From the NCBI GenBank assembly GCA_963840235.1, contig CAWIYC010000002.1:248001-312000 (forward strand): a stretch of DNA of 64,000 nucleotides. The letters are read 5' to 3'. The notes under the pieces were generated by a model. It was not told the DNA's origin, did not search any database, and worked only from the letters and a program-made list of their open reading frames with translations. Origin of the DNA: JBBRHQ01 sp963840235 (GTDB lineage: Bacteria > Actinomycetota > Thermoleophilia > Solirubrobacterales > 70-9). Each line of letters opens with the position of its first letter. The first letter of the stretch is position 1. Of the stretch, positions 38,344-45,111 are shown piece by piece. A program made the translations under genes and the position numbers.

Positions 38344-38951
38344 AGGGCGCCCTCCAGCCGCAGCAGTGCCTCCTTCATCGGCAGGCCGCCGCCGTAGCCG
38401 CCGAGGGCCCCACCCGCCCGCAGGACCCGGTGGCAGGGGACGACGATCGGGATCGGGTTGGCGCCCAGGGCCGAGCCGGCGGCGCGCTGGGCCCGCTCGC
38501 TTCCGGCGGTGCGGGCCATCTCGGTGTAGCTGCGGGTCTCGCCGTAGGGGATGCGGGCGGTCGCCCGCAGGACCTTGCGCCGGAAGCCGGTTGTCAGCTG
38601 CCAGTCGATCGGCAGGTCGAACTGGCGCAGCCTGCCGGCGAAGTAAAGGTCGAGCTCGCGGCGGACCCGGTCGAGGCGGGCCGGCGCTTCCACCACTCGC
38701 GGCGAGATCTCCGAGGCCAGCCTCTCGAGGGCGGAGTCGGGCTCGTGGTTGGGGAGGCTGAGCGTCACCAGACCCCATTCGGTCGCGGCCAGCAGGATCG
38801 GCCCGAAGGGGGAGTCCTCGGTGGCGTATGCGACGTCCACGAGGCCGGCTTCCTCGGCGAGCCCGATGAAGCGGGCCCGGGCCGCCGCGACCGAGCCCGA
38901 GGGGGGACCCTCCACCAGATCGCGCAGTACGCCGTCCGCCTTCCCGCTCAT
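38340..38951 (-). CDS. ogt: Methylated-DNA-protein-cysteine S-methyltransferase
   Basis: 203 residues. The C-terminal domain carries the helix-turn-helix/Arg finger region RAAGSALGANPIPI and the acceptor Cys in VVPCHRV. Takes methyl groups from O6-methylguanine in a suicidal reaction. The N-terminal 40 residues before the usual start resemble no domain. Starts in an ATGA overlap with the sigma factor gene and its stop overlaps that of prfB. Confidence 0.92.
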   Translation of the reverse strand: MSGKADGVLRDLVEGPPSGSVAAARARFIGLAEEAGLVDVAYATEDSPFGPILLAATEWGLVTLSLPNHEPDSALERLASEISPRVVEAPARLDRVRRELDLYFAGRLRQFDLPIDWQLTTGFRRKVLRATARIPYGETRSYTEMARTAGSERAQRAAGSALGANPIPIVVPCHRVLRAGGALGGYGGGLPMKEALLRLEGAL

Positions 38952-39433
38952 GCCAGCACCTCTCTCAATTTCTTCACGCCCTCGTGGACATTTCTCCTCG
39001 CCGCGTCCTCGGAGCAGTCGAGGGCCGCTGCGATCTCCCGGTGGGGCATGTCGCAGGCGAAGCGCAGGGCGACCGCCGTGCGCTGCTTCGGGGGCAGCCC
39101 CGCCACGGCGCCCCAGATGCCGCTGCCCGGCTCCGGACCGCTGACCGCAATCTCAGGTGCATCGCCAGTGGGTCTCGCCCTCCGCTGGCGGCCGCGGTGG
39201 TGGTCGATCGCCTTGCGGTGGGCGATCGTCAGCAACCAGCCGCGGAGGTTGCGGTCGTCGCCGAGCTTCGGGTAGCCGCGCAGCGCCGCCAGGAAGGTTT
39301 CCTGGAAGCAGTCCTCGGCATCCTGAGGGCCGACAGCGGCGATGAGGAAGCCGAGCACGTCGTTCGAGTGGCGATCGAGCAAATCCTGGAAGGGAGGGAG
39401 GCCGGTCAAGTCATGGATTAAACGCTCCGGCAC
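38948..39433 (-). CDS. RNA polymerase sigma factor, ECF (sigma-70) family
   Basis: 161 residues from GTG 39433. Region 2: DVLGFLIAAVGPQDAEDCF, NLRGWLLTIAHRKAIDHHR; region 4: LPPKQRTAVALRF, HREIAAALDCSEDAARRNV. No region 1 or 3, and no anti-sigma gene nearby. Translationally coupled to ogt, so it may direct its own operon in response to alkylation; that link is inference. Confidence 0.88.
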   Translation of the reverse strand: MPERLIHDLTGLPPFQDLLDRHSNDVLGFLIAAVGPQDAEDCFQETFLAALRGYPKLGDDRNLRGWLLTIAHRKAIDHHRGRQRRARPTGDAPEIAVSGPEPGSGIWGAVAGLPPKQRTAVALRFACDMPHREIAAALDCSEDAARRNVHEGVKKLREVLA

Positions 39434-39516
39434 TGAAAAACGTGTGATCGCTCGAGGTGGCCTCCCGGAATCCCGGCGACTCCAGACGTCGCCCGCGAGA
39501 GCGCGCCCGGGCTGGC

Positions 39517-39522
39517 TAGGGT
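39517..39522 (+). promoter_or_regulatory. -10 hexamer TAGGGT for nadC
   Basis: TAGGGT, six bases, then ATG 39529; leaderless spacing. Confidence 0.5.
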
Positions 39523-39528
39523 GGGGGA

Positions 39529-40365
39529 ATGGTGGAAGCAGAGGGGTTGATCGCGCTCGTTGCAGGCGCGCTGGCCGAGGACGTCGGCGCCGGCGACGTC
39601 ACCGCCGATGCCGTCGTCCCCCACGGTGCTCGGGGGCGCGCCCGCATCACCCAAAAGGAACCGGGGGTCGTCTTCGGCTTCGACGTCGCGCTGGAGGTAA
39701 TGCGACAGTGCGGTGTCGATGATTTCGACCCCATCGTGGTCGAGGGCCAGTGGTGCGACGAGGTCCCGGCGCAGGTGGCGACCGCCACCGGGCCCGCCGC
39801 GTCCCTGCTGGCCGCCGAGCGCACCGCGCTGAACTTCCTCGGGCACCTCTCCGGCATCGCCACGCTCACCGCCCGGCATGTCGACGCTGTCGCCGGCACC
39901 GGCGCCCGGATTCTCGACACCCGCAAGACGACCCCGGGCCTGCGGGTGCTGGAGAAGCAGGCCGTGGCCGCGGGCGGCGGCGGCAATCACCGCATGGGCC
40001 TCTACGACGCGATCCTGATCAAGGAGAACCACATCGCCCTTGCCGGGGGCCTCGAGGTCGCGATCGAGCGCGCCCGCGCGACCGGGATGGCGGTCGAGGT
40101 CGAGTGCCGCGAGCTCGAGCAGGTCGGCCGCGCCCTGGCCGCCGGCGCCGGCCGGATACTCCTCGACAACATGCCCCCGGCCGAGATGCGCGAGGCGGTT
40201 GGGTTGCGGGGCGCCGCCGGGTCGCCGGCGTTCGAGGCGTCGGGGGGCGTCAACCTCGAGACCGTGCGGGAAGTGGCGGAGACCGGCGTCGACTTCATCT
40301 CGGTCGGGGCGCTGACCCACTCGGCCCCTGCCCTGGACCTCAGCATGCTGATCGAGCGGGGCTGA
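39529..40365 (+). CDS. nadC: Nicotinate-nucleotide pyrophosphorylase (quinolinate PRTase)
   Basis: 278 residues. Diagnostic DTRKTTPGLRVLEKQAV, GGGNHRMGLYDAILIKENH and EASGGVNLETVREVAETGVDFISVGALTHS. Converts quinolinate and PRPP to NaMN, CO2 and PPi. The quinolinate synthase nadA is 1.6 kb downstream; no nadB is in the window. Confidence 0.96.
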   Translation: MVEAEGLIALVAGALAEDVGAGDVTADAVVPHGARGRARITQKEPGVVFGFDVALEVMRQCGVDDFDPIVVEGQWCDEVPAQVATATGPAASLLAAERTALNFLGHLSGIATLTARHVDAVAGTGARILDTRKTTPGLRVLEKQAVAAGGGGNHRMGLYDAILIKENHIALAGGLEVAIERARATGMAVEVECRELEQVGRALAAGAGRILLDNMPPAEMREAVGLRGAAGSPAFEASGGVNLETVREVAETGVDFISVGALTHSAPALDLSMLIERG

Positions 40366-40380
40366 GAATCACCGGCTGGA

Positions 40381-40386
40381 TAGAGT
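40381..40386 (+). promoter_or_regulatory. -10 hexamer TAGAGT
   Basis: TAGAGT, six bases, then ATG 40393 of the SnoaL-like gene. Confidence 0.5.
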
Positions 40387-40392
40387 CGGCGC

Positions 40393-40908
40393 ATGGCTGT
40401 GACCGAGGAGCTCCGACGCAGGCGCGAGGAAATCGTGGGCGAGCACATGGAGTCGGAGAACCGGCACGAGTTCGAGGTGACCATGGAGACGTTCCATCAC
40501 CCCCGATACGAGCTGATCGCAACCGGGGACGTCTTCGACGGGCCTGAGGAAGTGGACGCCTACTTCACCGAGACCCGAACCGCCTTCCCCGACCAGCGAA
40601 ACGAGCTGATCGCGATGCACCACGCCGACGGCGCCGTCCTCGTCGAGGCGATGCTCTACGGGACCCATGAGGGACCTTTCCGAGGCCTGCCGCCGACCGG
40701 TCGCAGGTTCGAGATGCGGTTCCTGGCGATCTTCGTCTTCGAGGAGGACCGCCTGATCTGCGAGCGGGTCTACTTCGACCAGGCGACGGTGCTGCGCCAA
40801 CTGGGGATCGCCCACGACCCGCTCAGCCTCAGCGGCAGGGTGGCGACGGTCCTCAACCACCCGGTCACCGTCGGCCGTGCCCTTCTGCGCCAGGCCACCG
40901 GCCGCTGA
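40393..40908 (+). CDS. SnoaL-like ester cyclase family protein
   Basis: 171 residues. VTMETFHHPRYELIATGDVFDG, then YFTETRTAFPDQRNE and a hydrophobic core strand FLAIFVFEEDRLICERVYFD match the SnoaL-like polyketide-cyclase/ester-cyclase group (NTF2 fold). The extra 35 residues after the domain are helical. Substrate unknown. Confidence 0.75.
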   Translation: MAVTEELRRRREEIVGEHMESENRHEFEVTMETFHHPRYELIATGDVFDGPEEVDAYFTETRTAFPDQRNELIAMHHADGAVLVEAMLYGTHEGPFRGLPPTGRRFEMRFLAIFVFEEDRLICERVYFDQATVLRQLGIAHDPLSLSGRVATVLNHPVTVGRALLRQATGR

Positions 40909-40909
40909 G

Positions 40910-40933
40910 GCGCTCCGAGTTCCGCCGGAGCGC
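40910..40933. terminator. Hairpin between convergent genes
   Basis: GCGCTCCG (40910-40917) and CGGAGCGC (40926-40933) form a perfect 8-bp stem with an 8-base loop directly after the SnoaL-like stop and 40 bases from the convergent fpg-like stop. Confidence 0.65.
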
Positions 40934-40972
40934 TGAGCCGCGATTTGCCTCGGACCGCCGCGGCCGAGCCCC

Positions 40973-41818
40973 TCACTTCAGCAGCCGCGAGAGCCGCCGG
41001 TCCTTGAGCACGCGGCCGCCCGTCTGCTCCGCCGGGCAGTAGTTGGTCTGGTGCTCGGAGAAGAAGACAGCCTCGATCGTGGCTCCGCAGCGGGGGCATG
41101 GTTCGCCCTCGCGGCGGTGCACCTCGAGCGGCATCGGCAGCTTGTCGGGGACCTGATCGCCGATCACCTCTTCGTAGTGGCGGATCGCCTCTTCGAGGAC
41201 GCCGAGCGCGGCGTGCAGCCGCTCGATCTCATCGGCGTCGAGCTCCGAGCCCTTGCGGAAAGGCGATAACCGTGCCTGCCAGAGGATCTCGTCCACCCAG
41301 GAGCGGCCGACGCCGGCGATCGTCCGTTGGTCGCGCAGCAGCGGGTGCAGGTGGCGGGGCTGGTCGATCAACGCCGCGAATTCGTCCAGCGGGGGAGGGG
41401 GCCAGGCCTCGGGCCCCAGCGTCGCCACCATCTCGTCGCTCTCGACAGCCCCGGTCGCCAGCAGCTTCGCCCAGGCCCGCTGTCTGGTCCCGAACTCGCG
41501 CAGCCTCAGCTCGCGCCCGTCGTCGAGCCGGACCAGCAACCGCGACGTCCGATCCCGGGGGGAGGCGGCCTTGTCGAAGACCTGCAGTCGCCCAGCCGAC
41601 ATCAGGTGGATCAGCAGGGCGAGTTCGCCAAGCTCGACGACAGGCATCTTTCCGATCCGGTGGATCCGCGTCACCTCCCGCCCGGACAGTGCCTCGAGCG
41701 GCGGCTCGAACGTCTTCATCACGTTCATCCCCGGCGCAAGCGCCGAGGTCACTGCGGTCCCGCGCAGCGTCCGATCCAGCCGCCGCGCGGTGATCTCGAC
41801 TTCGGGGACCTCGGGCAT
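40973..41818 (-). CDS. Fpg/Nei family DNA glycosylase, atypical zinc finger
   Basis: 281 residues from ATG 41818, giving the required N-terminus MPEVPEVEI (catalytic Pro2, Glu3). The strand-loop Lys is in RIHRIGKMPVVEL. Helix-two-turn-helix region: QRTIAGVGRSWVDEILWQARLSP. The C-terminal zinc finger is odd: CPRC is normal but the second pair reads YCPAEQ where Fpg has CPxCQ, and the conserved Arg before it is His. Base-excision glycosylase/AP lyase for oxidised bases, activity or lesion range possibly altered. Confidence 0.85.
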   Translation of the reverse strand: MPEVPEVEITARRLDRTLRGTAVTSALAPGMNVMKTFEPPLEALSGREVTRIHRIGKMPVVELGELALLIHLMSAGRLQVFDKAASPRDRTSRLLVRLDDGRELRLREFGTRQRAWAKLLATGAVESDEMVATLGPEAWPPPPLDEFAALIDQPRHLHPLLRDQRTIAGVGRSWVDEILWQARLSPFRKGSELDADEIERLHAALGVLEEAIRHYEEVIGDQVPDKLPMPLEVHRREGEPCPRCGATIEAVFFSEHQTNYCPAEQTGGRVLKDRRLSRLLK

Positions 41819-41824
41819 GGCCAG

Positions 41825-41830
41825 AGAGTA
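41825..41830 (-). promoter_or_regulatory. -10 hexamer TACTCT for the Fpg/Nei gene
   Basis: On the minus strand TACTCT, six bases, ATG 41818; leaderless spacing. Lies in the divergent region shared with nadA. Confidence 0.5.
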
Positions 41831-41936
41831 GACTCGACCCCAGTTCATTCGACTGGTTGCAGGAGCCCGCCGAGGCTGCCGGGCCAGCGAACATCAAACC
41901 GCCGCACCCATCAGGGACCCTTTGAGGAGGGCCACG

Positions 41937-42950
41937 ATGAGAGAGCTTCCAACCATCAACGAGCCGGTCCCGATGCTCGAACTCTCCCCGGCGGAGATCT
42001 CCGAGCTCTCCGAGGAGGTCCGTGCCCTTGCGGCCGAGCGCGACGCGGTGATCCTCGCCCACAACTACCAGGTCCCCGAGGTCCAGGACGTTGCCGACTT
42101 CGTCGGCGACTCACTCGGGCTCTCGCGCAGGGCCGCAGCCGCCGACGCCTCGGTGATCGCCTTCTGCGGCGTCCACTTCATGGCCGAGACCGCGTCCATC
42201 CTCTCGCCGGAGAAGACCGTGCTGATCCCGGATCCCGAGGCGGGCTGCTCGCTTTCGGATTCGATCACCGCCAACGAGCTGCGGAACTGGAAGTCGCGCC
42301 ACAGCCCGGACGCGGTCGTCGTCATGTACGTCAACACCTCGGCCGAGGTCAAGGCCGAGACCGACTACTGCTGCACCTCCTCGAACGCGGTCAAGGTGGT
42401 CGAGCACATCCGCAGCGAGCACGGCCCCGACACAGAGATCCTCTTTGGCCCCGACATGTGGCTCGGCTCCTTCGTCGAGAGGGTCTCAGGCCATCGCATG
42501 CACGTCTGGCCCGGCGAGTGCCACGTGCATGCCGGGATCCGCCCGGACGACATCACGGCGCAGCGGGCGGCCCACCCGGACGCCGAGTTCCTGGTCCATC
42601 CGGAGTGCGGGTGCGTCACCCAGATCATGGAGTTCGTCGCCGCGGGCGACGTCTCCGAGGAAGGCGTGCACATGCTTTCGACCGGGCAGATGCTCGACTA
42701 CGTCGGCAAACACCCGGACGGGGAGTTCATCGTCGCCACCGAGAACGGGATGCTGCACCCGCTGCATCAGGTCGCGCCCGGGGCGAACCTGATCGAGGCC
42801 AACCGCATGGCCCTCTGCAAGTACATGAAGATGATCACTCTGCCGAAGCTGCGAGATTCGCTGCGCGAGATGAAGTTCGAGGTCAGTGTTTCGCCCGAGA
42901 TCGCCGAGCGCGCGAAGCTGCCGATCGAGCGCATGGTCGCGATCGGCTGA
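41937..42950 (+). CDS. nadA: Quinolinate synthase
   Basis: 337 residues from ATG 41937, preceded by GAGGAGGG; a TTG at 41922 is in the same frame but overlaps that site. Three cluster Cys are visible: VIAFCGVHFMAETA, ETDYCCTSSNAV and VHPECGCVTQI, for a [4Fe-4S] cluster. Condenses iminoaspartate with DHAP to quinolinate, substrate of NadC. Separately transcribed from nadC. Confidence 0.95.
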   Translation: MRELPTINEPVPMLELSPAEISELSEEVRALAAERDAVILAHNYQVPEVQDVADFVGDSLGLSRRAAAADASVIAFCGVHFMAETASILSPEKTVLIPDPEAGCSLSDSITANELRNWKSRHSPDAVVVMYVNTSAEVKAETDYCCTSSNAVKVVEHIRSEHGPDTEILFGPDMWLGSFVERVSGHRMHVWPGECHVHAGIRPDDITAQRAAHPDAEFLVHPECGCVTQIMEFVAAGDVSEEGVHMLSTGQMLDYVGKHPDGEFIVATENGMLHPLHQVAPGANLIEANRMALCKYMKMITLPKLRDSLREMKFEVSVSPEIAERAKLPIERMVAIG

Positions 42951-42976
42951 GCGCCTGCCCTTCCCGGTTCCCCCTA

Positions 42977-43003
42977 GGCTCGCTCGGTCGACCGGGCCGA
43001 GCC
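42977..43003. terminator. Hairpin between nadA and carbonic anhydrase
   Basis: GGCTCG (42977-42982) pairs with CGAGCC (42998-43003); the loop holds the palindrome CGGTCGACCG. Sits between convergent stops, so a bidirectional terminator is plausible. Confidence 0.55.
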
Positions 43004-43004
43004 C

Positions 43005-43496
43005 CTACTCGACTTCCCGCAGACGGCCCGTCTCCACCTCGTAGACGAAGCCACGGACGCTTCCCTTGTTGGGGATGAAGGGGCTGGTCCGTATTCGCTC
43101 GATCTGAGTGCGAACGTCATCGTCGGCGTGGGAGAAGGCGTGGGCACGCCACGTCGGGCGCTCGCCGGTCTCCTTCTCCAGCCTGTCGGCGAACTCGTCA
43201 TCGCCGAACGTCTGCATGCCGCAGTCGGTGTGGTGCAGAAGGATGATCTCCTCGGTGCCGAGCAGGTTCTGGGAGATCGCCAGCGAGCGGATCTCCTCGT
43301 CGGTGACGACGCCGCCGGCGTTGCGGATCACGTGTGCGTCACCCTCGTCCAGGCCCAGCGCCCTGGCCGGGTCGAGCCGGGCGTCCATGCAGGCCACCAC
43401 CGCGACCTTTCGGGCGGGCGGGAGAGGGAGATCACCCTTGTCGAAGTCGGCGGCGTAGCGCTCGTTGTTCGCAAGCAGTTGGTCGGTCGTGCTCAT
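43005..43496 (-). CDS. Beta-class carbonic anhydrase
   Basis: 163 residues from ATG 43496, chosen for GGGAGGC just upstream. Zinc ligands Cys36 and the Asp38/Arg40 dyad in ACMDARLD, and His89-Cys92 in HHTDCGM. Short, single-domain bacterial type. Hydrates CO2 to bicarbonate in the cytoplasm, feeding carboxylases and the TsaC-type enzyme. Confidence 0.92.
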   Translation of the reverse strand: MSTTDQLLANNERYAADFDKGDLPLPPARKVAVVACMDARLDPARALGLDEGDAHVIRNAGGVVTDEEIRSLAISQNLLGTEEIILLHHTDCGMQTFGDDEFADRLEKETGERPTWRAHAFSHADDDVRTQIERIRTSPFIPNKGSVRGFVYEVETGRLREVE

Positions 43497-43619
43497 GCTG
43501 CCTCCCATCGTTCTTTTCCAATATGGTCAACAAAGACAAGATACTCAGGGCGGCCCGCGGGTGCCGGGATGCCGGCTGCCGGCTTGGTTTTGGCCGCCCG
43601 AGACGATTGAATAGGCGCC
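43497..43619. other. Divergent intergenic region with 8-bp inverted repeat
   Basis: Lies between carbonic anhydrase and the MauE-like gene. An AT-rich stretch (43510-43545) probably holds the carbonic anhydrase promoter. GGGCGGCC (43548-43555) pairs with GGCCGCCC (43592-43599) around a loop containing a doubled GCCGGC; it would fold in the 5' leader of one of the two genes or act as an operator. Confidence 0.35.
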
Positions 43620-44522
43620 ATGGTGGCAGCGGTTGTGCGGTTGGGAATGGGTGCGACCCTGGTGGGGGCCGCGCTGCTGAAGCTGGCCAGCCCGCGCTCG
43701 AGCGTGGCCGCGCTGGCTACGTTCGGCTTCAACGATCCCACCGTCCGCTGGGCGGCGTGGGGCTCCCTGATCTGCGCCGAGTTGGTCCTGGGCGCCGGTG
43801 TCGCCGCCGGATCGGACACCGCCGCCTACCTCGCGGCCGGGTTGATGGCGATGTTCGCGCTCCTTCTGCTCGGGGCCCTGATGCGCGGCCGCGCCGGGGC
43901 GCCGTGCGCATGCTTCGGCTCCCGCTCGCACGTCAGCCGCCTCGGGGCGCTTCGCAACTTCGCCATGGCCGCCGGATACGCGGCCCTGCCGCTGCTGCCC
44001 GAGGAGTCCCTCAGCACCGACCAGTGGCTCGGGCTCGGGCTCGGGGCGGCGCTGCTCGCCTGCGCCGGCCTGGCCGTCGCCGTCCTCGCCCTGGCCCGGG
44101 AGGTGGGGATGATGCGGCTGCGGATGGGCCCGGCCTCGGCGCTCGAGATACCGGGCGAGGGTCCCCAGTTGGGCGAGGACACGGGGCTTGCCCCCCGCTT
44201 CGATCCGCCCCCGCCCGACGGCCTCCTGCTCGCCGTCTTCCTCTCCGAGGGCTGCCATATCTGCCGCATCCTGGAGCCCGTGATCGAGGGGCTGGCCTCG
44301 GACCCGGTGCTCTCGGTTCTGGTCTTCGACGAGGTCTCCGATGCAGAGGTCTGGCGGCGGCTCGCAGTGCCGGGCAGCCCCTACGCGGTTGCCCTCGATC
44401 TCGACGGAGGGGCCCTCGCCAAGGGCAGCTTCAACAACCTCGCCCAACTCGAGAGTGTCCTCGCCACGGCTGAGCGCCGTCGCGGCGCCCCGGGCCTGCT
44501 TCCGCAGCAGCCGCATGCGTAA
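43620..44522 (+). CDS. MauE-like membrane protein fused to thioredoxin-like domain
   Basis: 300 residues. The N-terminal 150 have four membrane helices and the MauE/DoxX-type motif APCACFG near residue 95. After a linker, residues 205-285 look like a thioredoxin fold with a CxxC in SEGCHICRILEP and a cis-Pro-like GSPYAVALD. In methylamine-utilisation clusters MauE (membrane) and MauD (thioredoxin-like) act together to form disulfides in the small subunit; here they seem joined in one chain. Overlaps the next gene by 8 bases. Confidence 0.7.
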   Translation: MVAAVVRLGMGATLVGAALLKLASPRSSVAALATFGFNDPTVRWAAWGSLICAELVLGAGVAAGSDTAAYLAAGLMAMFALLLLGALMRGRAGAPCACFGSRSHVSRLGALRNFAMAAGYAALPLLPEESLSTDQWLGLGLGAALLACAGLAVAVLALAREVGMMRLRMGPASALEIPGEGPQLGEDTGLAPRFDPPPPDGLLLAVFLSEGCHICRILEPVIEGLASDPVLSVLVFDEVSDAEVWRRLAVPGSPYAVALDLDGGALAKGSFNNLAQLESVLATAERRRGAPGLLPQQPHA

Positions 44523-45111
44523 GCCGGCGCCGGGGGAGCCGGGCCCGGAGCGGCGGCTGACCGAGCGGCTGGCCCAGGGAAGCTCGCGCCGGGGCTTCCT
44601 CTCCAGGGTCGGCAAGGGGCTGCTGGCGCTGGGGGGCGCCGGTGCCCTGGCGGCGGCGATCGAGCCAGAGGAGTCTGAGGCCTACCACTTCTGCGGCCAC
44701 ACCTACACCACCGGCTCCTGCCCTCACCCCACCGGGCTGCCGCGGGTCGACTCCCACGGCCGGCCGCTGCGCGCCCGCGACGGCGCCCCGGTGGACAACC
44801 TCGGGCGACCCGTCAACCGCCGTGGCCTGCCGCTGGACGAGGATGGCAACCTGCTCCGAGACCTCTCCGGCCACCCGCTGGCACCGGCTCCGCGAACGCC
44901 TGTCTGCGAGGAGGCGGGGCGGCGCTTCGGTTTCTCCTCCCAGCTGGACGGCTCCTGGTATCGCTGCTGCGGCGGCCACGTCCGCAAGCTGATGGACTGC
45001 TGCTCCCACTCCAGCTCGCGAATCAACGGCGACGCCGCCCTCACCGGCTACTGCTACTCGGGACGCAAGGTCTTCTGCGTCATGTACCACCAGACCAACG
45101 TCCCATGCTGA
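44515..45111 (+). CDS. Tat-exported Cys-rich protein, methylamine dehydrogenase small-subunit-like
   Basis: 198 residues from ATG 44515. Tat signal SSRRGFLSR (residues 23-31) then a hydrophobic stretch. Ten Cys (60, 69, 131, 151, 152, 162, 163, 180, 188, 198); the C-terminal pattern YRCCGG, DCCSHSS, GYCYSG, VFCVMYH resembles the disulfide core of MauA. The two Trp that form the TTQ cofactor have no counterpart: only Trp148 is present, and the position before the Cys of GYCYSG is Tyr. Residues 82-123 are six heptads of the form GxPLxxx, not part of MauA. Probably a disulfide-rich periplasmic or cell-wall protein that is not an amine dehydrogenase. Confidence 0.6.
   Translation: MRKPAPGEPGPERRLTERLAQGSSRRGFLSRVGKGLLALGGAGALAAAIEPEESEAYHFCGHTYTTGSCPHPTGLPRVDSHGRPLRARDGAPVDNLGRPVNRRGLPLDEDGNLLRDLSGHPLAPAPRTPVCEEAGRRFGFSSQLDGSWYRCCGGHVRKLMDCCSHSSSRINGDAALTGYCYSGRKVFCVMYHQTNVPC

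Noticed and set aside
44515..45111. Functional methylamine dehydrogenase small subunit
   Set aside because: Both tryptophans needed for the TTQ cofactor are missing, and no mauG-like gene or separate heavy-subunit gene is seen.
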